A program made the translations under genes and the position numbers. Source: Streptomyces sp. V2I9 (GTDB lineage: Bacteria; Actinomycetota; Actinomycetes; Streptomycetales; Streptomycetaceae). Taken from it: DNA of 64,000 nucleotides. Shown here piece after piece: positions 29,770 through 38,281 of the stretch. A model generated the notes under the pieces. It was not told where the DNA came from. It worked only from the letters and a program-made list of their open reading frames with translations, and made no database searches. Where the stretch lies: positions 890,501-954,500 of the forward strand of contig NZ_JAUSZJ010000002.1 of the NCBI RefSeq assembly GCF_030817475.1. The letters are read 5' to 3'. The first letter of the stretch is position 1. Each line of letters begins with the position of its first letter.

Positions 29770-32625
29770 TCACCCCACCGAGCTGTACGCCACGACCCCC
29801 CGCAGCACCGCGTCCACCGCCTTACGGGCGTTCTTCGCCACGCTGGAGGTCGTGGCGCCGGCAGCCCCGGCCCCCGACTCCCGCGGTGCCGCGGCGGCCA
29901 CCTGCCCCAGCACGTCGATCACCTGCTTGCACCACCGGACGAAGTCTCCCGCCGGCATCTCCGCCTCACGCAGCACCTCGTCGAGCGTCCGGCCGGAGGC
30001 CCACATGTAGACCGCCCAGGCGAAGCCGAGATCGGGCTCGCGCTGCCCGACCCCCTCCGCCTGGTTGATCTTGAAGTCCTCCTCCAGGGCGTCCAGCCGC
30101 CCCCAGATCCGCACCATTTCGCCCAGGGCGGCCTTGGCGGGACCGGACGGCACCTTGGGTGCGACCGCGTCGTCGGACTGCCGCGCCTCGTACACCAACG
30201 CCGAGACGCAGGCGGCGAGTTCGGCGGGGTTGAGCCCCTCCCACACGCCGTCCCGCAGGCACTCGCTGGCGAGCAGGTCCAATTCGCCGTAGAGCCGGGC
30301 CAGTCGCCGGCCGTTCTCCGTGACCTCGTCTCCCCGGAGGTAGTCCATCTCCGTGAGGAGGGCGACGATCCGGTCGAAGGTCCGGGCGATCGTGTTCGTC
30401 CGCCCCTCGATCCGCTTCTCCAGCTGCCGGGTGTCCCGCTGCAACCGGTGATAGCGCTCGGCCCACCGCGCATGGTCCTCGCGCTCGTCGCACCCGTGAC
30501 AGGGGTGGGCGCGCAGCTCGGTCCGCAGCCGGGCGATCTCGCGGTCGTCGGCGGCCGGCGCGCGCCCCTTGCGGTGCCGGTCGGGCACGATGTGCCCGGC
30601 CTTGGTCCGCAGCGCCGAGGCGAGGTCGCGCCGGGACTGCGGCGATCGCGGGTTGAACGACTTCGGAACCCGCATCCGGTCCAGCGCCTCCACCGGCACC
30701 GGGAAGTCCATCGAAGCCAGCCGCTTGACCTGCCGCTCGGCGGTCAGCACGAGCGGCCGCGGCCCGTCGTGGTGGTCGAAGCCGCGGTGCCCGTTGGCCC
30801 GCCCGGCGGGCAGACCCGGGTCCAGCACCAGGGCCAGCCCCGCGAACTTCCCCGTCGGCACGTGGATGACGTCTCCGGGCTTCAGCTTCTCCAGCGAGGA
30901 GGCCGCGGCCGCCCTCCGCTGGGCCGCGCCCTGCTTGGCCAGCTCCGTCTCGCGGTCCTTGAGGTCGCGCCGCAGGCGCGCGTACTCCTCGAAGTCCCCG
31001 AGGTGGCAGGTCATGCCCTCCTTGTAGCCCTCCAGCCCTTCCTCGTTGCGCTGCACCTGCCGGGAGATCCCGACGACGGACTTGTCCGCCTGGAACTGGG
31101 CGAACGAGGTCTCCAGCAGCTCGCGCGAGCGGTGCCGCCCGAACTGCTGCACCAGGTTGACCGCCATGTTGTACGAGGGACGGAAGCTGGAGCGCAGCGG
31201 ATACGTCCGCGTGCCCGCGAGGCCGGCCAGTGCCGTCGGGTCCATGCCGCGCTGCCACAGGACCACCGCGTGGCCCTCGACGTCGATGCCGCGGCGTCCG
31301 GCCCGGCCGGTGAGCTGGGTGTACTCGCCGGGGGTGATGTCGGCGTGCTGCTCGCCGTTCCACTTGACCAGCTTCTCCAGCACCACGGAACGCGCGGGCA
31401 TGTTGATGCCGAGCGCCAGCGTCTCGGTGGCGAAGACGGCCTTCACCAGGCCCCGGACGAACAGCTCCTCGACGACCTCCTTGAAGGTCGGCAGCATGCC
31501 CGCGTGGTGGGCGGCGATGCCCCGCTCCAGTCCCTCCAGCCACTCGTAGTAGCCCAGGACGTGCAGATCCTCGCCGGGGATGGACGCCGTCCGCTCCTCG
31601 ACGATCTCGCGAACCAGCCGCCGGTTGTCCTCGTCGTTGAGCCGGAGGCCGGCGTACAGGCACTGCTGGACGGCGGCCTCGCAGCCCGCCCGGCTGAAGA
31701 TGAAGGTGATGGCGGGCAGCAGGCCCTCGTTGTCCAGCCGCTCGATGACCTCGGGGCGGCCGGGCGTCCAGATCCGGCCGCGCTGACGCCGCTCGCGCTC
31801 GCGGTCGGCCTCCCGCACCATCTTGCCCCGGCGGCGGTCGCGCGGGTTGTAGACGTTCTGGCTCTCCTGGCGGGCGAGCCGGACCAGGTCCGGGTTGACC
31901 TCGCGCCGCCCCGCGCCCCGGCCGCCGTGGTCGGTCGTCTCCTCGAAGAGGTCGTACATCCGGCGTCCGGCCATCACGTGCTGCCAGAGCGGCACCGGCC
32001 GGTGCTCGGAGACGATCACCTCGGTGTCGCCGCGTACGGTGTCCAGCCAGTCGCCGAACTCCTCCGCGTTGGAGACGGTCGCCGAGAGGGATACCAGCGT
32101 CACCGACTCCGGGAGGTGGATGATCACTTCCTCCCACACCGCGCCCCGGAACCGGTCGGAGAGGTAGTGCACCTCGTCCATGACCACGTAACCGAGGCCG
32201 GACAGCGAGGGTGAGCCCGCGTACAGCATGTTCCGCAGGACCTCGGTGGTCATCACGACCACGGGCGCCTCGGAGTTGACGCTGTTGTCGCCCGTGAGGA
32301 GGCCGACCTTGTCCGCGCCGTACCGCTTGACCAGATCGGCGAACTTCTGGTTGGAGAGCGCCTTGATCGGCGTGGTGTAGAAGCACTTGCGGCCCTGTTC
32401 CAGGGCCAGGTGCACGGCGAACTCGCCGACGATCGTCTTGCCCGACCCGGTGGGGGCCGCGACCAGCACCCCCTTGCCCGCCTCCAGGGCCTGGCATGCC
32501 TCGATCTGGAACGGGTCCAGACCGAACTCGTACATCTCGCGGAACGGCCCGAGAGCCGTCGCCATCTCGGCCGCACGCTCGCGAGAAGCCTGGTATCGCT
32601 CAGCTGGTGAGAGGTCCTCTGTCAT
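29770..32625 (-). CDS. helY: HelY-type DEVH-box superfamily 2 helicase
   Basis: The 951-residue helicase resembles eukaryotic Mtr4/Dob1 and mycobacterial HelY. It has Walker A (AAPTGSGKTIVGEF), the DEVH box (VMDEVHYLSDRFRG), motif III (SLSATVSN), motif V/VI (TLALGINMPAR; QLTGRAGRRGID) and the long C-terminal DSHCT domain. A role in RNA processing or decay is likely. I chose ATG 32625 (MTEDLSPAERYQASRE); in-frame GTGs at 32634 and 32649 are alternatives. It is part of the pafBC-tatAC-helY block conserved between Streptomyces and mycobacteria. Confidence 0.93.
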   Translation of the reverse strand: MTEDLSPAERYQASRERAAEMATALGPFREMYEFGLDPFQIEACQALEAGKGVLVAAPTGSGKTIVGEFAVHLALEQGRKCFYTTPIKALSNQKFADLVKRYGADKVGLLTGDNSVNSEAPVVVMTTEVLRNMLYAGSPSLSGLGYVVMDEVHYLSDRFRGAVWEEVIIHLPESVTLVSLSATVSNAEEFGDWLDTVRGDTEVIVSEHRPVPLWQHVMAGRRMYDLFEETTDHGGRGAGRREVNPDLVRLARQESQNVYNPRDRRRGKMVREADRERERRQRGRIWTPGRPEVIERLDNEGLLPAITFIFSRAGCEAAVQQCLYAGLRLNDEDNRRLVREIVEERTASIPGEDLHVLGYYEWLEGLERGIAAHHAGMLPTFKEVVEELFVRGLVKAVFATETLALGINMPARSVVLEKLVKWNGEQHADITPGEYTQLTGRAGRRGIDVEGHAVVLWQRGMDPTALAGLAGTRTYPLRSSFRPSYNMAVNLVQQFGRHRSRELLETSFAQFQADKSVVGISRQVQRNEEGLEGYKEGMTCHLGDFEEYARLRRDLKDRETELAKQGAAQRRAAAASSLEKLKPGDVIHVPTGKFAGLALVLDPGLPAGRANGHRGFDHHDGPRPLVLTAERQVKRLASMDFPVPVEALDRMRVPKSFNPRSPQSRRDLASALRTKAGHIVPDRHRKGRAPAADDREIARLRTELRAHPCHGCDEREDHARWAERYHRLQRDTRQLEKRIEGRTNTIARTFDRIVALLTEMDYLRGDEVTENGRRLARLYGELDLLASECLRDGVWEGLNPAELAACVSALVYEARQSDDAVAPKVPSGPAKAALGEMVRIWGRLDALEEDFKINQAEGVGQREPDLGFAWAVYMWASGRTLDEVLREAEMPAGDFVRWCKQVIDVLGQVAAAAPRESGAGAAGATTSSVAKNARKAVDAVLRGVVAYSSVG

Positions 32626-32706
32626 CTTGACCACGAGCCTACCCGCCACCTCCGACAGTCAGCCCGATCTTTATGTCGCCTCGGCACTCCACCCCGTCGG
32701 ACCCCG

Positions 32707-33600
32707 TCAGCCTCCGGTGAGCACCCGCACCGCGCCCAGTACGCAGGTGGCGGTGAGCGGCAGCGGACCCACCGGTTCACCGTCCGCGTACGCCGTGATC
32801 CCGGCGGCAGCCAGCTCGATGGAGGAGACCCGGTGCACGGTGACGGCCGGATGGTCCAGGTGCGTGCCCCGGTAGACCCTCGGAAAGACCTTGAGCAGCG
32901 TGGCGCGGGTGCACCGCCCCACCACGGTCACGTCGAAGAGGCCGTCGTCCATCTCCGCGCCGGCACAGATCCGCATGCCCCCGCCGTACGCGCTCCCGTT
33001 GCCGACCGCGATGAGGGTGGCCTCGATCTCGGTGGGCTCTCCCCCGTCGAGCCGGAGCCGGTACGGGATCGGCCGGAAGGCGGCCAGTTCGGCGAGGATC
33101 GCGAGGTCGTACGTGAACCGGCCGCCGACGAGGCGCATCCGGTTGCCCCGGTCGTTGACGCGGGAGTCGAAGCCGGAGGCGAGGACCGTGCCGAACCAGC
33201 GCTCCCCGACCCGGCCGAGGTCGATCTCGCGGTGGCCGCCGCCCTTGAGCGCCCGCGCGGCCAGCCGTCCGGCGGCGGCCGGATCGCGGATCGGCAGGCC
33301 CAGCGCGCGGGCGAAGTCGTTGCCGCTGCCGGCGGCGACGATCCCGAGCGGGGTCGCGGTCCCGGCGACGGCCTGGAGGGCGAGGGACACCAGCCCGTCC
33401 CCGCCCACGGCTATCAGCGCCCCGGTCCCCGCGGCGACCGCCTCACGGGCCCGGCGCAGGGCGTCGCCGGCGTCCTCGCCCAGCACCGTACGGACGGAGA
33501 ATCCGGCGTCCCGCAACGCGGAAGCGGCCGGCTGCGCGGCGTGCGCGCCCCGGCCGCGCCCCGCGGTGGGATTGACGAAGAGGGTGATCTCGCTGGTCAC
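32707..33600 (-). CDS. Diacylglycerol/lipid kinase family protein
   Basis: The 297-residue protein begins MTSEITLFVNPTAGRGRGAH and has the LCB5/DAG-kinase catalytic fold. The nucleotide-binding GGDG motif is in LIAVGGDGLVS. Next are IVAAGSGNDFARALGLP and the C-terminal beta domain ending AYADGEPVGPLPLT. It probably phosphorylates a lipid such as diacylglycerol or acts in phosphatidylinositol-type lipid turnover. It lies 18 bp downstream of tatC, in the same direction, so it may share that transcript. Confidence 0.92.
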   Translation of the reverse strand: MTSEITLFVNPTAGRGRGAHAAQPAASALRDAGFSVRTVLGEDAGDALRRAREAVAAGTGALIAVGGDGLVSLALQAVAGTATPLGIVAAGSGNDFARALGLPIRDPAAAGRLAARALKGGGHREIDLGRVGERWFGTVLASGFDSRVNDRGNRMRLVGGRFTYDLAILAELAAFRPIPYRLRLDGGEPTEIEATLIAVGNGSAYGGGMRICAGAEMDDGLFDVTVVGRCTRATLLKVFPRVYRGTHLDHPAVTVHRVSSIELAAAGITAYADGEPVGPLPLTATCVLGAVRVLTGG

Positions 33601-33618
33601 CCGCCGGACCCTACAAGG

Positions 33619-34587
33619 TCAGGTGATGTCGTCGTAACCGTTCAGCCGGTGCGGTCCGGCGGCGTCCGCCTCTCCGGACGCCTGTCCGGGAAGGGCGGGG
33701 CGGGAAGAGGGGGAGACGTTCTCCACGCGGCCGACGGGCTCGGGCGTCAGGTCGAGGGGAGCCGCCTCGTCGTCGCTGAGCTCGGCGTCGGGGTTGTTGC
33801 GGTTGCGGCGCTTGTCGTTCAGCAGGGAGAAGCCGACGGCGAGGAAGTAGAGGACCGCGAGCGGGCCGGCGAGGAGCAGCATGGAGATGGGCTCGCCGCC
33901 GGGGGTGGCGATGGCCGCGAAGGCGGTGAGGCCGACGAGCATGCCGCGCCACCAGCGCAGCATCCGGGTGCCGGTGAGGACCCCGGTCATGTTGAGGGCG
34001 ACGAGCAGGAGCGGCAGCTCGAAGGCGAGGCCGAAGACGATCACCATGCGGGTGATCAGATCGAGGAAGTCGTCGAGCGGCAGGAGGTTGGTCACATTGT
34101 CCGGCGTGAAGCCGAGCATGATCTCGGCCGTCTGCGGCAGGATCGCGTACGCGAGGTAGGCGCCCGCCGTGAACAGCGGGACGCCCGCGGCCACGAAGGC
34201 CAGGGAGTACCGCTTCTCCTTCTGGTGGAGGCCGGGGGCGACGAAGGCCCAGAGCTGGTACAGCCAGACGGGCGTGGCGACGAGGACACCCGCCATGAGG
34301 GACACCTTCAGGGCGATGGTGAACGGCGACAGCAGGCCGTTGGTGGTCATCTCCGCGCACGGGCGGCCGTTGACCATCGTCTCGACGCCGTTCTTGCAGC
34401 CGACCGAGTCGAGGATCGGCTTCATCAGGAACTCGAAGATCTCCTTGTGGAAGAAGGCGGCCCCGATGACGGCGATCACGATCGCCAGCACGGCCTTCAG
34501 CAGCCGGTTACGCAGCTCACGCAGGTGATCGAGGAGAGGCATCCGCCCCTCGTCGTTCTTCTCCTGCTTGCGGGCAGACTTGAGCAA
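33619..34587 (-). CDS. tatC: Twin-arginine translocase subunit TatC
   Basis: The 322-residue protein has six membrane helices. The conserved cytoplasmic start is MPLLDHLRELRNRLLKAVLA, whose Glu helps bind the twin-arginine signal. Later segments are SPFTIALKVSLMAGVLVATP and FGLAFELPLLLVALNMTGVL. A charged C-terminal tail of about 70 residues is typical for actinobacteria. The start is a TTG at 34587 behind GGGAAG; an internal ATG before PLLDHL is less likely. With TatA it forms the folded-protein export channel. Confidence 0.96.
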   Translation of the reverse strand: MLKSARKQEKNDEGRMPLLDHLRELRNRLLKAVLAIVIAVIGAAFFHKEIFEFLMKPILDSVGCKNGVETMVNGRPCAEMTTNGLLSPFTIALKVSLMAGVLVATPVWLYQLWAFVAPGLHQKEKRYSLAFVAAGVPLFTAGAYLAYAILPQTAEIMLGFTPDNVTNLLPLDDFLDLITRMVIVFGLAFELPLLLVALNMTGVLTGTRMLRWWRGMLVGLTAFAAIATPGGEPISMLLLAGPLAVLYFLAVGFSLLNDKRRNRNNPDAELSDDEAAPLDLTPEPVGRVENVSPSSRPALPGQASGEADAAGPHRLNGYDDIT

Positions 34588-34636
34588 CCCACTTCCCTCG
34601 TCTCGTGCGGCGGCTGTCGGCGAAACGCGTCAGCGG

Positions 34637-34933
34637 TCAGCTCTGGGTGGTGGGCTTGGCCTCGTTGACCGGGCGGGAGCTGGTGACGTCGCCCGGTGCG
34701 GCCTGGATGGTGCGCGCGGTGGTGGCCTGCGGAGGGACCGTGTCCTCGACGGTCTCCGTGGTGGGCGCCGCGGTCGCCGCGTCGTCCTTCTTCATGGCCT
34801 TGGCCTCGCTCTTGAGGATGCGGGCCGACTTGCCGAGCGAACGCGCCATGTCGGGGAGCTTCTTGGCACCGAAGAGCAGCAGGATGACAGCGATGATCAG
34901 AACGATCTCGAGGGGCTTCAGATTGCCGATCAT
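34637..34933 (-). CDS. tatA: Twin-arginine translocase subunit TatA
   Basis: The 98-residue protein has one N-terminal membrane helix ([20 protein letters not shown]), the [16 protein letters not shown] hinge and amphipathic helix, and a flexible acidic/Thr-rich tail. TatA multimers form the pore that TatC recruits. The ATG at 34933 is preceded by GAAGG. The gap to tatC is 49 bp, so the two are co-transcribed. Confidence 0.97.
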   Translation of the reverse strand: MIGNLKPLEIVLIIAVILLLFGAKKLPDMARSLGKSARILKSEAKAMKKDDAATAAPTTETVEDTVPPQATTARTIQAAPGDVTSSRPVNEAKPTTQS

Positions 34934-35154
34934 GTGCGACTTCCTTCTCACTGAGGCGGCTGGGCTGGGGGTGGGCTCGCTACCCGTTCGACCGGGCATA
35001 CGTCCGATCGTTGCGCTTGCCAGCGATCGTAACCCGCAGGGGTAAACGCGAGGCAATGCCCGTGCGTACTCCAGCTTGCGGCCCGCATCTCCCTGCCGGG
35101 GCCGACCCCTGCAGAGTACCCCCCTCGCCCGGCCGGCCCGGGGCCGCGGGCCCG

Positions 35155-35352
35155 TCAGCGCAGGCTGTCGCCGGTGGCCGCGAGCCGGGTGGCGGCCTGT
35201 TCGAGGTCCTCCGACGCCCGGTTGATCCGCTCGGTGGTGGCCGAGACCTGCCGGCCGAGGCGCCGGGCCTCCACGAAGACCTTGACGCCGAGCACGCCGA
35301 GGACGGCGACGCCCAGGAATCCGAGGGCGATGGCGAGCATGGGCCAGAACAT
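35155..35352 (-). CDS. Small single-pass membrane protein with coiled-coil tail
   Basis: The 65-residue protein starts [20 protein letters not shown]. One membrane helix spans about residues 4-27. A charged amphipathic helix, [19 protein letters not shown], follows and resembles DUF948-like proteins. It is preceded by GGAAGAGG at a good distance. Position between tatA and the zinc-ribbon gene is conserved in Streptomyces; its function is unknown. Confidence 0.72.
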   Translation of the reverse strand: MFWPMLAIALGFLGVAVLGVLGVKVFVEARRLGRQVSATTERINRASEDLEQAATRLAATGDSLR

Positions 35353-35407
35353 ACGGCGTGCCTCTTCCTACGGGCTTGCGGACCGCGGGCAGGTGCCGCG
35401 GCGGGCG

Positions 35408-35710
35408 CTACAGGGCGGTGTGCAGACGCAGGGTCCGCACCCCGCCGCCGGTGAGCAGTTCGATGATGCGCTCTCCGGCGGGCTTGCGGACACAGGCCCC
35501 GCAGTCGGGGCAGGTGAAGGTGTAGAAGGTCGTGCGGCTGGTGGCGCCGATCGCCAGGCGCAGCGCCGCGGCGGCGAGCTCGAAGCGGGCGCGGCAGTCG
35601 GGGCAGGCGGCCCGGAAGCGCACGGCGGTCACCGGTACGGGGACCTCGCCGGGCCGGGACGCCGGGCGGAGCCCGGTGGCGGCGGTCGGGAACGGGGACG
35701 TCCGGTTCAT
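35408..35710 (-). CDS. Small zinc-ribbon-like protein
   Basis: The 100-residue protein has two CxxC pairs (ACPDCRARFE and FTCPDCGACVRK) separated by about 35 residues, forming a probable zinc ribbon. It begins at ATG 35710 and lies 23 bp after pafC, so it is likely in the pafBC transcript. I do not know a function; nucleic-acid or protein binding is possible. Confidence 0.7.
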   Translation of the reverse strand: MNRTSPFPTAATGLRPASRPGEVPVPVTAVRFRAACPDCRARFELAAAALRLAIGATSRTTFYTFTCPDCGACVRKPAGERIIELLTGGGVRTLRLHTAL

Positions 35711-35733
35711 CGTCGTCTCGCCTCCCCGCGCCC

Positions 35734-36690
35734 TCAGACCGCGTCCTCGTAGGCGGCGAGCGCCTGGCGGGCGGCGTCACGGGCACTGTCGGCGAGTTCC
35801 GGCGGGGTGACGATGCGGCCGTCGCCGCCCAGGCGCAGGGCGAGCCGGCGCAGCGAGGCCGGGTCCGGGGTGCGCAGGATGATCCGCAGGCCGCCGTCGG
35901 GGAGCTCCTCGGCGGAGTCGTGCGGGTAGTACTCGGCGACCCAGCGGCCGCCGGTGCCGACCTCGATCACGACCTCGGGGTCCTCGGCGGCGGGCTGGAC
36001 GAGCCCGGCGGACAGGTCGCGCAGCTCCAGCTCGGGCGGGGCGGCGGGGGCGTCGAGGATGCGGATCTCGGCGACCCGGTCCAGCCGGAAGGTCCGGCGG
36101 GCCTCGGAGAGCCGGCACCAGCCCTCCATGTAGGTGTGGCCGACGGCGAAGAGCCGGATCGGGTCGACCTCGCGCTCGGTCAGTTCGTCGCGGGCGGGCG
36201 AGTAGTAGCGCAGCCAGAGCCGGCGGCGCTCGGAGATGGCGCGGTCGACGTCGGCGAAGACACCGCCCTCCGCCTCGAAGGTCACCGAGAGCCGGGAGCT
36301 GGCGGCCCCGGACTCCCCGGCGGCCGTCTCCAGCTTGGCGGTGGCACGGACGAGGGCGAGGCGGTCGCTCTCGCGCAGGCCGGGCAGGGTGGCGACGGCG
36401 CGGGCGGCCACGAGCAGCGCGGTGGCCTCGTCGGCGGCGAGCCGGAGCGGTTCGGCGACGTCGTCCGGGTTGTGCCACCAGATCCGGTCGCCGTCGGTGT
36501 CGATGTCGAGGAGGTCGCCGCCGCGGAAGCTGGTGCCGCACATGGGCAGCACGTCGAGGTCCGAGATCAGCTCGTCCTCGGTGATCCCGAAGGCCCGTGC
36601 CACGTCCTGGACGTGGGCGCCGGGGCGTTCGCGCAGATACGTCACCAGGGACAGCATCCTGCGGGTCTGGTCGATCGCGTTCGTGGCCAT
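35734..36690 (-). CDS. pafC: WYL-domain transcription regulator PafC
   Basis: The 318-residue protein has an N-terminal winged HTH (MATNAIDQTRRMLSLVTYLR, DVARAFGITEDELISDLDVL) and a WYL domain (LWLRYYSPARDELTEREVDP) with a WCX C-terminal extension. PafB and PafC form a heterodimer that activates the LexA-independent DNA damage response in actinobacteria, the WYL domain sensing single-stranded nucleic acid. It begins 20 bp after pafB. Despite the name it is not a proteasome subunit. Confidence 0.93.
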   Translation of the reverse strand: MATNAIDQTRRMLSLVTYLRERPGAHVQDVARAFGITEDELISDLDVLPMCGTSFRGGDLLDIDTDGDRIWWHNPDDVAEPLRLAADEATALLVAARAVATLPGLRESDRLALVRATAKLETAAGESGAASSRLSVTFEAEGGVFADVDRAISERRRLWLRYYSPARDELTEREVDPIRLFAVGHTYMEGWCRLSEARRTFRLDRVAEIRILDAPAAPPELELRDLSAGLVQPAAEDPEVVIEVGTGGRWVAEYYPHDSAEELPDGGLRIILRTPDPASLRRLALRLGGDGRIVTPPELADSARDAARQALAAYEDAV

Positions 36691-36710
36691 CGTTCCGTTC
36701 TCCCTCGTCC

Positions 36711-37664
36711 CTAGTCCTTGGCCACGGCGCGGAGCCGGTCCACCACATCGGCCCGCAGATCGGCGGGTTCCTCCACGACGACGTCCGGGCCGAACTCGAC
36801 GAGCCAGGCGTCGAGGCCGTGGCCGTACGGGATCTCCAGTTCGTCCCAGCCGTCACCGCGTTCCCGTACCGCTGTGGCGCGCGACCGCAGCGGGTAGCCG
36901 GCCCCGGCGCGGAGCCTGATCCGCGCGGTACGGGTGGCGACCTCGCCGGCCCAGCTCTCCACCGTCTCGCGGACGGTGACCACGTCGGGCACCTCGGCGG
37001 TGAACGCCCCGGCGCGGGAGCGGACCTTGCCGGTGATACGGGAGAGCCGGAAGACGCGTTCGGCGCCGCGTTCGCGGTCCCATCCGGCGAGGTACCAGTG
37101 GCCGCGCCAGCATTCGAGAGTCCAGGGCTCCACCTGGCGCTGTTCGGCGCGGGCGCTGTTGGCCTTGCGGTAGTCGAAGGTGACGGGACGGCGGTCGCGG
37201 CAGGCCAGCATGAGGGGCTCGAAGGCGGCCTCGTGGACGGGGATGCGGGGTTCGAGGGCGCTGTGGACCTCGTAGGCGTCCTCGGACTCGGGCATGCCGG
37301 CGGCGCGCAGCTTCTGCAGGGCACCGCTGGCCGCACCGGCGAGGCGCGCCTGCTGCCAGACCTTCGCGGCGAGGCCGAGAGCGGCGGCCTCCTCGGCGTC
37401 CAGGGTGATGGGAGGAAGCCTGTTGCTGTCGCGGCGGGCCAGGTAGCCGATCTCGCCGTCGAGGTTCTCGACGGTCTCGATGACGAGGCCCAGCTCGCGC
37501 AGATCGTCCTTGTCCCGCTCGAACATCCGGTTGAAGGAGTCGTCGGAGCCCGCTTCGAGGTACGCCTCGATGGATCCGCGGAGTTCGCGCTTGCTGAGCG
37601 GGCGCCGGGTCCCCAGCAGGCACAGCGCGAGGTTCATCAACCGCTCGGCCTTGGCAATCGCCAT
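36711..37664 (-). CDS. pafB: WYL-domain transcription regulator PafB
   Basis: The 317-residue protein has an N-terminal HTH (MAIAKAERLMNLALCLLGTR, RMFERDKDDLRELGL) and a WYL domain (PVTFDYRKANSARAEQRQVE, with ECWRGHWYLAGWDRERG). It is the partner of PafC in DNA-damage gene activation. It heads the pafB-pafC-small-genes-tatA-tatC block. Its start ATG 37664 follows GAAAGGG. Confidence 0.93.
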   Translation of the reverse strand: MAIAKAERLMNLALCLLGTRRPLSKRELRGSIEAYLEAGSDDSFNRMFERDKDDLRELGLVIETVENLDGEIGYLARRDSNRLPPITLDAEEAAALGLAAKVWQQARLAGAASGALQKLRAAGMPESEDAYEVHSALEPRIPVHEAAFEPLMLACRDRRPVTFDYRKANSARAEQRQVEPWTLECWRGHWYLAGWDRERGAERVFRLSRITGKVRSRAGAFTAEVPDVVTVRETVESWAGEVATRTARIRLRAGAGYPLRSRATAVRERGDGWDELEIPYGHGLDAWLVEFGPDVVVEEPADLRADVVDRLRAVAKD

Positions 37665-37774
37665 CGATGCCCTTTCTCCGGTGCTCTACGACGCTCGACC
37701 GTACCGCTCAGGGGGGCGCGGACCAAAGCCGGGCCGCAGGTCGCCGGCCGGTGGAGGGGGCCGCCGGAGAACAC

Positions 37775-37805
37775 GGAGGGCCCCCGCCGCCGGCGGGGGC
37801 CCTCC
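37775..37805 (-). terminator. Terminator after the FKBP gene
   Basis: A perfect 14-bp stem (37775-37788 with 37792-37805, 3-nt loop) lies 21 bp past the FKBP stop and isolates the pafBC transcript. Confidence 0.8.
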
Positions 37806-37825
37806 TGATGCGCGCGTGGGGCGGA

Positions 37826-38197
37826 TCAGACCGCGACGAGGTCGCAGACGAAGATCAGCGTCTCGCCGGGGGCGATCTTGCCGCCGGCGCCGCGGTCGCC
37901 GTAGGCCAGGTGGGCGGGGATGGTCAGCTGGCGGCGGCCGCCGACCTTCATGCCCTGCACACCCTGGTCCCAGCCGGCGATGACCTGGCCGGCGCCGAGC
38001 TGGAACTGCAGCGGGGTGCCGCGGTTCCAGGAGGCGTCGAACTCCTCGCCGCTGGAGAAGGAGACACCCACGTAGTGGACGGAGACGGTCTGGCCCGCCC
38101 GGGCCACCGGGCCGTCGCCCTCCCAGATGTCCTTGATCTCCAGGTCGGCCGGCGGCTCGCCGCCCGGGAAGTCGACCTCGGGCTTCTCGATGCTCAC
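37826..38197 (-). CDS. FKBP-type peptidyl-prolyl isomerase, cytoplasmic
   Basis: The 123-residue protein is a single FKBP domain (TVSVHYVGVSFSSGEEFDAS, VIAGWDQGVQGMKVGGRRQL, IPAHLAYGDRGAGG, LIFVCDLV), which catalyses cis-trans proline isomerisation in folding. The GTG at 38197 follows AGGAG. Just upstream of that ribosome-binding site is an unusual run of seven T on the coding strand (38216-38210). It lies 84 bp after the lipoprotein FKBP gene. Confidence 0.95.
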   Translation of the reverse strand: MSIEKPEVDFPGGEPPADLEIKDIWEGDGPVARAGQTVSVHYVGVSFSSGEEFDASWNRGTPLQFQLGAGQVIAGWDQGVQGMKVGGRRQLTIPAHLAYGDRGAGGKIAPGETLIFVCDLVAV

Positions 38198-38248
38198 TGA
38201 ACTGCTCCTAAAAAAATCTTGGGGGCACAAGTTTCGCACGGGTCGCCC

Positions 38249-38281
38249 CGGCGGTCGGACCGTACGGGGCCGTGCCGCCGG
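38249..38281 (-). terminator. Hairpin after the lipoprotein FKBP gene
   Basis: CCGGCGG (38249-38255) and CCGCCGG (38275-38281) form the base of a hairpin whose inner part also pairs (ACCGTACGG region). It starts directly after the stop codon. A T7 run lies about 33 nt further on. Confidence 0.5.

Noticed and set aside
32707-33600. Diacylglycerol kinase gene as part of a defence or nucleotide-signalling system with helY
   Set aside because: Its position next to tatC and helY belongs to a conserved housekeeping block; no defence-type partner is present.
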